NCBI GenBank assembly: GCA_911728455.2
Contig: OU452221.1
Coordinates: 30,321,291-30,385,290, forward strand
Source of the DNA: Marthasterias glacialis
Taxonomy: Eukaryota; Echinodermata; Asteroidea; Forcipulatida; Asteriidae
Reading direction: 5' to 3'
Length of the DNA: 64,000 nt
Position numbers and translations under genes: made by a program. Under the pieces are notes generated by a model that had not been told where the DNA came from, searched no databases, and worked only from the letters and a program-made list of their open reading frames with translations. Below are positions 13,480-22,300 of this stretch, one piece after another. Every line of letters begins with the position of its first letter. Positions within the stretch are counted from its first letter, which is position 1.

Positions 13480-14655
13480 GCATTTAAAAATCCCCCAAAT
13501 TACAGTTGCTTAATTTGATTGCTGCAATTGAAAGACGTGCACTGATCTGAAAGCCATGCACTAAGTCCCAAACCAAACATTAACTGTTCCAGGCTGTTTT
13601 CAGTAAGCTGGGAGAGGTGTGTTTGATGAAAATTGTTTAAATGGTGTATTTTATTAAAAAACCAGAGGATGGGCATGAAATAACTCTTCATAGTGCTACT
13701 AAAAAAAAGCAAAAGACCAACACTAAGAGGAAAGACAAATTAAGCAAAGACAGCGAAACACAGCAGCCAAGGACAGCAGCAATAAACCATCTGACAAAGA
13801 CGACACAAAAAGAAGAAAAAGATGAAGACAACACAGTTGAAAGGAAAGCCCCAAAGACTAGCAAGGGTGTTAAAAACACGAGTGAACATTAAACATTGTT
13901 TAAATTGAATTATTTCAATATGTTCTGTTGATTTCAGTATCGAGCACACACAGTGGTATTGGTATCATGTTCTTGAATGAAGTAGCATTGGGTAAAGAGC
14001 ATCATATTACCATGGATGATAGCGGCCTGAGAAAAGCTCCTTCTGGGTACCATAGCGTCGTTGCTAAAGGACGCACTGAACCAGGTGAGGATATATTAAG
14101 ACGTACTCAAGGAAGCACCATAATTGGGAGAAGGGTACTCACCATGCACAACGATATCCCAACGATTAAACACTAACATCACTTTAATAAAACAATTGGG
14201 CTAAATAAACACCATCTGAAAAAACTCTAACTCTATAACAGTCTAGTACCTTGACCTAAACCAGTCTACACTTAACACTTCAAACCCAGAAATGTCAGTT
14301 GTTCTAAACATACCTTGGAAACACATGCAAGTGATTCATTTGAACTATTTAGACAAAAGTGTATAAACAGGAGAGGACTGAACAAGTTTAGTCTTATATT
14401 TCAAACCATCTTGAGATGAATTAACTTCCTTCAGTGATCAGTTATTAATTATTTCTTGTTTATCCCTTCCATTTCTCTGCAGATCCTAAAAATGATACTC
14501 ATCTTATGCTGGATGGTAAGAAGGTGGTTGTGCCACAGGGCAAGCCAATTGATCAACCCACATTTAGCTGCAGCAGTTTTTCCCAGAGTGAATACCTAGT
14601 GTATAAAGAGAGTCAGAATCGAATTCGCTACCTGCTAGAGTTTAAGTTCCATTGA
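5359..14655 (+). CDS. PARP3: PARP3, ADP-ribosyltransferase (11 coding exons)
   Basis: PARP3 attaches ADP-ribose from NAD+ to proteins and DNA ends at nuclear double-strand breaks. Coding exons are 5359-5541, 6393-6518, 9198-9386, 9757-9895, 10608-10831, 11064-11120, 11381-11482, 12155-12247, 12697-12874, 13938-14084 and 14483-14655. They sum to 1,611 nt: 536 codons plus stop, close to human PARP3. A basic N-terminus (residues 1-50) leads into a WGR domain (about 62-165), a helical regulatory domain (PLGKLSKAQLAKGFDALEEI, from about residue 217) and the ART catalytic domain. The H-Y-E triad is present: His389 (LLWHGTN), Tyr419 (GRGIYFAS), Glu516 (SQSEYLVY). Closest family features such as YEDFDCMLNQTNI and MPHSGGRVGRGIYFAS point to PARP3 rather than PARP1 or PARP2. 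There are no zinc fingers or BRCT domain. A possible extra exon at 13666-13866 would enlarge the catalytic domain. Confidence 0.93.
5735..6060. mobile_element. TTAA-flanked MITE, copy 1
   Basis: The element is 326 bp, bounded by TTAA on both sides, with inverted termini: TTAAAGCCCCAGCCC on the left and GAGCTGGGGTTTTAA on the right. It lies in PARP3 intron 1 and is in the opposite orientation to the second copy at 15148-15511, with which it shares internal sequence such as the ATTACAAATATCTTGATTTT segment. TTAA targets are typical of piggyBac-type (and Kolobok) transposases. No ORF is present. Confidence 0.8.
6393..6518 (+). CDS. PARP3: PARP3 coding exon 2 (WGR domain, first half)
   Basis: Residues 62-103, starting VYEDFDCMLNQTNI and ending at the WGR signature LWTRWGRV. 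The acceptor is TTCTTACAG and the donor GGGTG|GTAAGT, both strong. Phase 0 at both ends. Confidence 0.92.
6537..6661. repeat. Long imperfect inverted repeat (hairpin) beside the minisatellite
   Basis: The left arm is about 6537-6587 and the right arm about 6609-6661, around a loop of about 21 nt. The outer part matches almost perfectly (AAGTGATGACGTTTTGGAGCC against its reverse complement); the inner part has several mismatches. The right arm runs directly into the first 36-bp unit. The left arm starts with TCCTGTTGG, which is an inverted match to part of that unit. Confidence 0.8.
6655..8624. repeat. 36-bp minisatellite, about 54 tandem units
   Basis: The unit is 36 bp, part of it being GATATCAACAGGATATTCAG, repeated head to tail for about 1,970 bp with very few variants (ATTTAG for ATTCAG, CCCCTT for CTCCTT, ATCTACA for ATCAACA, one CTACTT). 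Because 36 is a multiple of three, both strands stay open: plus reads ISTGYSASPISL repeats and minus reads EIGLAEYPVDIK repeats. It lies wholly within PARP3 intron 2 and has no splice signals joining it to the gene, so I treat it as non-coding. Confidence 0.95.
8621..8733. repeat. Cluster of short palindromes at the right edge of the minisatellite
   Basis: AATTTGTTTG-GA-CAAACAAATT is a perfect 10-bp inverted repeat at about 8621-8642. It is followed by further short hairpins (GGACAAA/TTTTGTCC, CCGAGTT/AACTCAG) and by the 16-bp palindrome CTTGTACATGTACAAG at about 8718-8733. Confidence 0.65.
9198..9386 (+). CDS. PARP3: PARP3 coding exon 3 (WGR domain, second half)
   Basis: Residues 104-166, including KAYEKKFQDKTRNKWANR and PGKYTLIEVD, which match the second half of the PARP3 WGR domain. 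The acceptor is ATTGCACAG and the donor AAAAAG|GTAAAT. Phase 0 at both ends. Confidence 0.92.
9757..9895 (+). CDS. PARP3: PARP3 coding exon 4
   Basis: Residues 167 to about 212: linker and the start of the helical regulatory domain (LMNLIFDNNMFQEQMEDFDL). The acceptor is GTTGATACAG and the donor CTAG|GTGAGA, phase 1. Confidence 0.9.
10608..10831 (+). CDS. PARP3: PARP3 coding exon 5 (helical regulatory domain)
   Basis: Residues 213-287, starting DVKKMPLGKLSKAQLAKGF. The acceptor is TTTTTCCAG and the donor CTGCTG|GTAAGG. It enters in phase 1 and leaves in phase 0. This is the autoinhibitory helical domain that unfolds when DNA breaks are bound. Confidence 0.93.
11064..11120 (+). CDS. PARP3: PARP3 coding exon 6
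   Basis: Nineteen codons, VLGDIVIAQDIKREQDETM, aligning with the last helix of the regulatory domain. The acceptor is TTTCTTCAG and the donor ATG|GTGAGT, phase 0. Confidence 0.85.
11381..11482 (+). CDS. PARP3: PARP3 coding exon 7
   Basis: Thirty-four codons containing NPLDVNYDLLKCKLEHVD, the conserved entry to the ART catalytic domain. The acceptor is CATTATAG and the donor TACAAG|GTAGAC, phase 0. Confidence 0.9.
11669..11830 (+). mobile_element. tRNA-like SINE
   Basis: The head has a tRNA-like A box (TGGTCAAGTGATTAAG) and a B box in a paired T arm (GTGGGTTCGAATCCCAC). A non-tRNA tail follows, containing AAAGCACTTAGTGTAAAGTG. The acceptor stem does not pair, so it is not a working tRNA gene. 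It lies in PARP3 intron 7. Confidence 0.6.
12155..12247 (+). CDS. PARP3: PARP3 coding exon 8
   Basis: Thirty-one codons, IISTYIENTCSKCSWRKEKL onward, matching the variable segment between the Y-x-L-L-K-C strand and the WHGTN motif. Four cysteines or tryptophans cluster here. The acceptor is TTTTTTTCCAG and the donor GGAGAG|GTAATT, phase 0. Confidence 0.85.
12697..12874 (+). CDS. PARP3: PARP3 coding exon 9 (catalytic His and Tyr)
   Basis: Residues 372-430 plus one base. It contains LLWHGTN (His389) and GGRVGRGIYFASEHGKSSGY (Tyr419). The acceptor is TTGCTACAG and the donor TATG|GTGAGG, phase 1. Confidence 0.94.
13001..13165 (+). mobile_element. SINE-like element with conserved central segment
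   Basis: The sequence from GCTGGGTAGCCTAGTGCAG through GTGTCCTTGAGTAAGACACT to GCACGTAAAAGAACCCCTG resembles central segments that recur in marine-invertebrate SINEs. It sits directly upstream of a second SINE in PARP3 intron 9. The family name is not asserted. Confidence 0.5.
13186..13482 (+). mobile_element. tRNA-derived SINE ending in an (ATA)n tail
   Basis: The A-box-like TTGGCGTAGCGG is followed by a perfect B box GGTTCGAATCC at 13234-13244, then a body (GTGGATTGAGTTTTCAGTCC, TCCTCCCACATCTAAAACTG) and a 3' tail of about ten ATA/AAT triplets. The body recurs at 25866-26075 and, degenerate, at 17640-17945. Confidence 0.8.
13666..13866 (+). CDS. Candidate lysine-rich cassette exon of PARP3 (exon 9b)
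   Basis: This 201-nt block in intron 9 starts after an AG (AAAACCAG|AGGAT) and ends at AAGG|GTGTTA. It has 67 codons and no stop. Joined to the phase-1 donor of exon 9, its first codon becomes GAG, and its last base leaves phase 1 for exon 10. Including or skipping it therefore keeps the PARP3 frame. It is very rich in Lys, Thr and Glu (for example ATKKKQKTNTKRKDKLSKD) and would be inserted in the catalytic domain just after GKSSGY. The acceptor has a poor pyrimidine tract and the donor is weak, so it may be alternative or may be chance. Confidence 0.4.
13938..14084 (+). CDS. PARP3: PARP3 coding exon 10
   Basis: Residues 431-479: VSSTHSGIGIMFLNEVALG, GKEHHITMDD and the SVVAKGRTEP strand of the ART fold. 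The acceptor is GATTTCAG and the donor CCAG|GTGAGG, phase 1 at both ends. Its junction with exon 9 gives the GTA valine expected from other PARP3 proteins. Confidence 0.93.
14483..14655 (+). CDS. PARP3: PARP3 coding exon 11 (catalytic Glu, stop)
   Basis: Residues 480-536, with KKVVVPQGKPI and SFSQSEYLVYKESQNRIRYL, ending LEFKFH and TGA at 14653-14655. Glu516 in SEYLVY is the catalytic glutamate. The acceptor is TCTCTGCAG. Confidence 0.94.
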
Positions 14656-15147
14656 AGAGGAGAACTTGTGAGGTACTTGTCAAAGTGAAAGGTACAACCA
14701 TTGAAAAAGATCATCCTATTCAAAGATTCGAAAGGTCATTGCTGCTAGAGCCATCTTAATCCTGCTGTTGAAGACCGACTTGTTGGAGGTAAAAGTTGAC
14801 ATAGATACATTTTCAAATTAAAATTTAAGCTTACTGACCTGTTGAATCGGCACAGATAGTTTAGAGATGCATGTTTAAGAAAGGTTGTGTGTACAGTACA
14901 TGAATGTCAAGCATTAGCCATACACTTTGAAACACTAAAATGACATGTGTTATGGAGCAATGCCCATTTCTGTATTGGCCTTACCACCTGCTTCACATAT
15001 GACATGACCAGCTGGTTCTCAGTTTGGTTCAAGTTAGAATCAAACAGATTGTTCAAAACATTATTTAAATTTCTACTTCGGTGGTAGAGTTACCAAACAC
15101 CAATTTAATGGGAAACTAAATGTTTGCTGAACTTTTACCACAGTGGA

Positions 15148-15511
15148 TTAAAGCCCTAGCTCAACATTGGTAAACTGATTATAAATGCTTCCATTCTTTG
15201 CACAAATCAAGATATTTGTAATAAAACCAACCTGTGAAAATGTCAGTTCATTTCGTTCTTTCATTTGCGAGAAAACAGTAAAAATGCATTCATAATTTTT
15301 GTACGCATTCCTATAGGCAGAGTTTTCGTCTCACTGAGACGAAAACTAATTATGGTTCTTGTTTCATTTTTTATTTAAAAACGATAACACTCCAGGAAGA
15401 GATATTTCAAGGAACGTTTTCTACCATCATTATCTTTATTCCATGTAAGGTATATGTAAATCTGTGAACATTTCTGTTTCTGTTTTTACCAATGTTGAGC
15501 TTGGGCTTTAA
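15148..15511. mobile_element. TTAA-flanked MITE, copy 2
   Basis: The element is 364 bp with TTAA at both ends and inverted termini (TTAAAGCCCTAGCTCAAC on the left, GTTGAGCTTGGGCTTTAA on the right). Compared with copy 1 it carries extra internal sequence, including a 27-nt palindrome with arms AGTTTTCGTCTCA and TGAGACGAAAACT around one base. Confidence 0.8.
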
Positions 15512-17639
15512 TGAAGGTGAATGCTTCCATGCTTGATCCTTACATTGGTTCCTTTATAAGTGGGGACCATCTGACCTAGTGCGATACATATTTCAAAGAA
15601 CCTAAAGAGATCATGTAATTTAGACTGCCAACTGTTTCATGCTCAGAGGGAAAATACATCATTGCTTTTTGGAAGAGTATATAAATTCCCATCCTATTGT
15701 CCCTTAATAAATGACAATTTCATCGGATTTGGTGGTCCCGTTGTAATGAACAACAAAAAATGGTTTATGTTTTGTTATCCAGTTTATTTAGATTGCAACA
15801 ATCAAAATAAGCAACAATGATTTTTAGTTCTTCAAATGCTATTATCCTGACATTAGCAGTGTATCAGATTAAGCATTGGTAGATGTAAGATCTTTATAAC
15901 CAGTAAACTTTCAGATTAATCAACTATTTTAATAGTTATTAGTCCTGTAAGTAACCACAAGTGTTACAGAAAGTGATAAATGATATAATACTTTAAACTT
16001 TTAATATGTTAACGACTTCATATTCAGCTATAGTTTACATACACTTCTTGTAAACAATTTTATTGTAAAAGTTTTCTTCAAGAACATTGAAAAATGTTAC
16101 TTTTTTACCATAGAGTGAAATGTTACCACTAATCTGTGCCACTTTGCTGTCAACTCAGAGTTAGTATTTTTAAACATCTAGGCATGTAGTCATGCAGCTA
16201 TATGTTAGAAAGGTTCATTTTATTTTACAAATTTGATAAAATTTAAGTTTTATGCAGATATCTATGAGGTAAGAGATGACTTTAAACTGTTGGTTTGCAA
16301 TATATGTTTTTAACAAACACTTTTCTTAAAAGTAATAATGACGAAATTGCTACACAGAACAAACACGCATACATCTTCGTCTTTTGTGTATTCGTATTTT
16401 TGCATGATATAAGATGGATATGTTTTTGGCTTAGAATTTGAAAGTTAACTTTTTCTCCTGAAAATATTCCACGTTATATAACTTTTGAAGACCCATTGAG
16501 AAGTAGGCCTTTAGTGTTAATAATGTTGGTGTAAGTTTACCTTCTGAAATGCTTTGAAATGACATAATATAAAACAGATTTGATATTGTCATTAAATTAT
16601 ATTTTGTTGATTGTTAAAATAGTTTTTTTTAATTATTAATAGTGCCAAAGCTTGTGAGGTCAGGTAATACTTCTTAAATCTATCTGGAGGTTTTACAATA
16701 AATTTAAATCACAAGATATTTTCATTTTACAATTTATTGTTGAATTACCAGATCGAAATGTAAAGTTATTTCAACGTACCGAGATGCAACATTCATCCAG
16801 ACAAGGAAGCACCTGTAATGTTACCTTAACCTTAAAACTTAACAATACATACATCTGACAAGGCTGTAAATTGTTTAAAAGATCATTTCTTTTCAATCAT
16901 TCTAAGAAACATAGGCAAGTTATGCCTCTCTTGCAAGGGCTAAAAATGTATGAGAGCAAACGTAAAAAAACGAAACGTCCTTTTTGGTTATTGTTAAATA
17001 GATTCGGTTCAATTCGAGAGAAACGTTGTGATCGTTGTAATAAGTTGGCAATCAAAATAGTTTTTGGAAATTTACAGTAGGCCTAGCCTTTACGCCGACC
17101 CTTCATACTCAGTGGACTTGGATACAAAATTCTTAAGTTTCTAGGAGTATTATTTGATTAAAATTGTGAAGGAAACAAAAAGAAAAAGAGACCAGTACCC
17201 AATTATCTGGATAAATATTGCAGTCTGAACTTCTGCAAAGTGCAACCCCCACCCCTCAAAAAACAAAACATCAATCGGTTTCTTAATTAAAATGTCAGTT
17301 TTTTTATTGGGAATTTATACAGATAAGAAATCAGATAGATTGCGCCTTCCATTGAAATGTGTAATATTTTATATCTCAACATAATTATGATTTTAAACAT
17401 ATTCTAAATTATTTCTCAATCCAATAATCGTCAAAAGGTCCAGCTCCCGCACTTATTGATTGGTCCAAGAGTGAATTATTGATGCCCAGGCGTCGGCGTT
17501 GAATACCCCCAGGCGTGGTTGGTTGTACAGTCATATTAGTAGGCAATCGATGCTTTAAGATCTCTGTGTAGTATGGAACCTTTTGTTATTGCCGCTTGAT
17601 TTGGCACGTCCCAAAAAAACTAGGGACTGTATGAAACCC

Positions 17640-17945
17640 AGTGGTCCCCCCGCCTTTCACCCTCCTTGGATCCCCTGTTCGAATCCCTCCTTGGACTCCA
17701 GCATTACATATTTGGTTTTCCTTCCCTTCCTGATTGGGTCTTCTCCATGTGCCATCAGTTCGCCCAGCCACCGTGGGTTATAAGTGAGCCAAGCATGACC
17801 CCCTCGCTTATAAACGTCACATGATACAATCATGATACCATGATAGAGCATCCACTCGTTATGCAAGGCGGATTGCATTATGATACGTGACATTTTGGGT
17901 TTTTCCTCCCACCTCTAAAACTGAAAAATCTTCAACAACTTCTCT
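17640..17945 (+). mobile_element. Degenerate tRNA-derived SINE copy
   Basis: It retains CGCCTTTCACC, a B-box-like TGTTCGAATCC and the late-body TCCTCCCACCTCTAAAACTG shared with the SINE at 13186. Unrelated sequence interrupts the middle. Confidence 0.45.
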
Positions 17946-19054
17946 TCTTCGGTGGTTACAATGAAGAGTACTTTGGTTACATTACCTGCAAGATGTAACA
18001 ATGCTAATAAACTAACCAATACAAGAAAATGGGTGTTGTGATAATGTGTGCAATATTGCTTTCTAATAGGAATGGAAACTAACTAATGAATGAGAAAACC
18101 ATAATATTGAGAGAAAATTGCTTGGTGTAAAATATCAAACTGTCATTGGTGTCGCCATATCCTGGTACTTTGTCCTGTGAATACCTGATGGCAAATAGGT
18201 GATTAATTTAGGACATATTGTTGTGGTGAAATTATGTTTAAGTAAAGGCAAACCCTTGTCTCGTGAGTTCTTTTAGAGGAGTTTATAGGAGTCCACAAAG
18301 TTGATTCTCGATAGTTGCCATTTTCCAAACCTTTATGTGAGCTTCCGAAAAGAATGTCTGTAGTAGGTTGGTTCTTCACACCGCAAGACCAATGTGAGTT
18401 TTATGGAAGTGTGTGCAGCGTTTCCAATTCACACATGAGTTAAAATGAATACTTGAATTAAAAGAGGTTTGCAAACAAAACAAAATGGAGATCCTTCGTT
18501 TCAACATAACATGTTTGCAGAAGGATTTAACTTATGCAAAGGGCTTAGTCACAATACAATACAACACGCATGCGCAGATGGCTATGTTATGTGCAAATCA
18601 ACTAGGTTGGCCTAAACTACAACTAACTACCATTGCCCATTGTCCATTTTGACGTAATGGGTTTGGTTACAGAGAGCTACCTTAGTGACACTTTTGTATT
18701 TTGGTTTTCTTTTACCGTTCATCAGTGACTTTTTTAAATATCTGTTTCTGTAAAATTATAACTATATTTTTATTTACGAAATGGTAACCTAGCAGGGACA
18801 GGTAGATAGATAGATAGAACCTAGCTCTGATTGTAAACATTTGATACTTCACTAATCCATCGATCGATCATTATCGATGTTTCGACTGTTGTACAATGTG
18901 CCGAACATTGAAGTTATGTACCTCCTCGAACATGGTAACACAAAGAGCAGCTTAACAGTCAGTAACTCCTACTGAATTCATTAACGAGTTGAGAACTTAG
19001 TGGAGGCAGAGTATCTTCGGGAAAAAAATAGGTCAGAGGAGTTACAATTTGATC

Positions 19055-19373
19055 ATGGGATGTTACAAACGTTGTTATCTGAAGCAATGGGCCCGTGATA
19101 CTGCCGATATACACGGGTTGAAGCACATTGCAGGTGACGGTGGTTACCTACGGCGTTTGATTTGGACGATTGCAACCCTTGCCGCTTTGGGTTACTTTCT
19201 CTACACGGTGGTACTTACCTTTATTACCTACATCGAATCCAATCACATTACGAAAGTGGACGTGTCGTATAAAAGTGAGATAAGTTTTCCGGCATTTACC
19301 ATCTGTAATTTCAACAAATATCGCCAGTCTGTCGTTACTGAACATGACATCAAGAATGTAGGAACTCATCTTG
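19055..19373 (+). CDS. ASIC: Channel alternative first exon 1a (N-terminus and TM1)
   Basis: 319 nt, 106 codons plus one base. It begins MGCYKRCYLKQWARD, has the gating motif DIHGLKH, TM1 and SFPAFTICNFNKYR. The donor is CTTG|GTAAGT. An in-frame TTG precedes the ATG but there is no better start. Of 106 residues, 62 match exon 1b by hand alignment. Confidence 0.9.
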
Positions 19374-22300
19374 GTAAGTCTTGTATAGTGTTTAGACTAT
19401 TTATTGTCTTATTTTAAGCACCAAGCAAGCTTACTTTTTTCTCGGCTTGTTAGCCTGTAGGCCTATGTTAGAAGGAACTTTCCTTGGAACTTTCGTTGTG
19501 CTTTAATATCCTGAAGTAAAGCCTTAATTTCACAGCTCCCCTAATTAGACTATTTTGAGGTATGCTGGACACTAAAGACTGCGCTAGTTTCACGCACTTG
19601 CATAAGGTTCACATGTTTTCCATCTCCAATCACTAAAAAAAACCCGAAGTATTTCAGATAAAATATATTATTTGAGGGGAACTGTGAGGGCACTACGGTC
19701 ACTAAAATTGGCTATAAATGTCTGGTATATTAATTTGACTGATGTAACATCATACGTCCACGAAATGCCTGCAAACCAATTTAATCCATACTGCAATAGA
19801 GTTTGTAGGCCCATAGTTGATAAGGTTGGTCATTTCCCAATTCATGACCACCACTGCAGTGATGTAGTTAGCATCTTTTTTGCAGGGGGCAACGGGGAGG
19901 CACAGATATTTGTAGAGGGTGCAAATTCAGTTTAAATTGCCCGATTATAGCAAATTTCACGGTATCCAGAGGCTGACAAGGGGGCAAAGCAGGGCGGCAA
20001 GATGTTCCCCCTTTGCTCCCCCAGGCTACACCACCGAATCCTTCGGATCACTGTGGCCTGCATGCATGAAAAACCTTAAAAGATGAGACAATTCACGGTG
20101 TGGTATGAAACCCTACTCAATGGACTGAAAATCAAAACCAAATCCGCAACCTGACCCCTCCAAATCCGACATTTGAGGAGGTTGTTTTGATTTTTGTTTT
20201 CGAGAGAAGTTTGTATAAAATTATTGTCTTTTGAAGGGTTTAATTTAATCCTTATAAAGGATTGAGTGGTGCATCACTGTATTTTGAAACGGTACATTCA
20301 TTTCAATCCTAGAAAGAAATTAACCTATTTCAGAAGCTTTATAATACAACTAAAAACCAGTAACGATGTTTTGGAATGTCTTTTCTTCGTTTTTTTACCT
20401 CCTGCCCAATGGCCTGACATTGCGCCCTATAGCAGATTCTGTCTCAGGCAAAAAAAAAAAATGCTGATTTTTAGCCTTTGCGAAAGACTGTAGGGTCAAA
20501 ACGTCAGTCTGGGAGGGAGGATTAAAATGTATGGTCTCCTCTGCAAACCAATGACATTGATTCAAAACAGAATTAGCACTAGTCTGTTATTTTTAATACC
20601 AACCAAGAAACAACCTAATCATAGAAAATCACGCTATACCACAATATCATTCAACAATTTGTTGAAACAAAGATTATGTCTGATCTCCGTTAATGGCTTT
20701 GGCAGTGATGGCTATGGCTACAACTCCGAAAAGTCCTATTCTTCAACCTTGTTGCAGTGTTGCTACACCACCAGCCATAGCCGTGGTGGCTGAAGTCGCT
20801 TTATTCCGACGCAGTTCAATGGTCACTCATATCAGTACTGGTTGTATCACCGTTGAGGTTTCATTGGCGGTTCAAAATGGCGGTAAAACACATTTTGGTG
20901 AAATTTATTTTGAATGTTTGACTAAGTTATGGGGGTAATGTTTGTGCCTGTGTGGTACTGTGGTGGCCTTCAAAATGTCATCTTTGAAAAAGCTTTGTTT
21001 TAATCCGATCTTAAATAACTTGTTTCGTCATTTGCATATTGTTAATCACTGTAAGGAGACTAAATCATTGTGCGACCCTTGTAGATCAAGTACGGTACCG
21101 TATTTAGGCACTACATGATTGGTAAGGATAAAAACATTGTTTAGTTTCAGTCTGAAAGCTTACTGTTTATGAAGTTAATACTAGAACCAATTTTTATGTG
21201 AAATATTTCCCTCTGAAATGCTTTCATATTTGAGAAAACTGTATCTGATTTCTTAAAACCTTGCGCAAAAATACGCAAAAGCTGATTTCGGTTGTAACAA
21301 TCGAAATTAAGGATGTGTTTACATACTGAAAAGTGTGCACGTTTTTCACTATTTTTTTTACTCAGACGACGGATTGAGCCCCAAATTTTACAGGTTTGTT
21401 TTGTCATGTATATATTAAATCAGACAATGTAAGAACACTGCACTATTAGCTTTACCAATCTTATATAGTGCCTTTAATCTGAAAGCTCACTAGTTACAAA
21501 TGTTATACCATTGCCAATCCTCCAGATATACATCTGTCTGAAAAATAAAGTCGAGAAAAAGCATTATAAGACCCCAATATCACCACTACATAAATCGATT
21601 AAGGGCGTACCTACAACACACGAAATCTCTGACAAACATAAATAATGTTTTGGTGTTTTTTCCTGAGAAAAATGGGACCCTACTATAGGCTATGCACCAT
21701 TTAAAACAACTGTAACTTTTTGTTGCGTTGAGAAAGAGAATCAGGGTTACAGCCAGGCCGCCGAGACTGGCAACCGATAGAGGGCGTTTGTAGCGAAAAA
21801 TAATTTCCAAACGTTGTGGCTGCGTCATAGAGAAGTGACGTTGTTTATTGACCCCTTCCACGCACGTCACACGCGCCAACTGTGCCACACTCACCATTTT
21901 GGTGGTCAATAGGTTTACGTGTAAACGCCGCATCTCCTAAAATGCGCTCTTCACTGAATAGCTAGAAACATTTAACGACTTGTCCACAAGTCTAAGACTA
22001 ATTGAGGCAGTATCCAAATTATCATGCAGCTGCAGCGCATTGCAGCAAAGGCTGTCTTTAGCAACACCCTAAGAAACGGCTGCAGACGCGGCTGAATCGC
22101 GTATTATCACTTTGGACATGGCCCAATGTGCGGATTTCTATTATTCATCAAATACATAGCACTTTCATGTATAGAGTCAAATTGCTTTCTGAAAAGAGCA
22201 AGCCTGACCGTCGTAACGGTTGATTGGTCAGTAGTTATAGTGCTTCTCGAGCTATTATTATCTTGTCCGTTAATAAGTATTAACGTGAAACTGACAGGGT

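Larger units (their letters stand above)
14656..19054. other. PARP3 3' flank and intergenic region
   Basis: No further gene is supported. A possible polyadenylation signal AATAAA lies at 15706-15711. It contains a TTAA MITE (15148-15511), a dispersed repeat near 15815-15915, a decayed SINE (17640-17945) and a short GATA run near 18805. The part just upstream of 19055 should include the 5' UTR of channel exon 1a. Confidence 0.5.

Noticed and set aside
20693..20938. Ala/Val/Thr-rich ORF
   Set aside because: The composition comes from GCTATGGC-type repeats similar to those near 29190; no motif or splice context.
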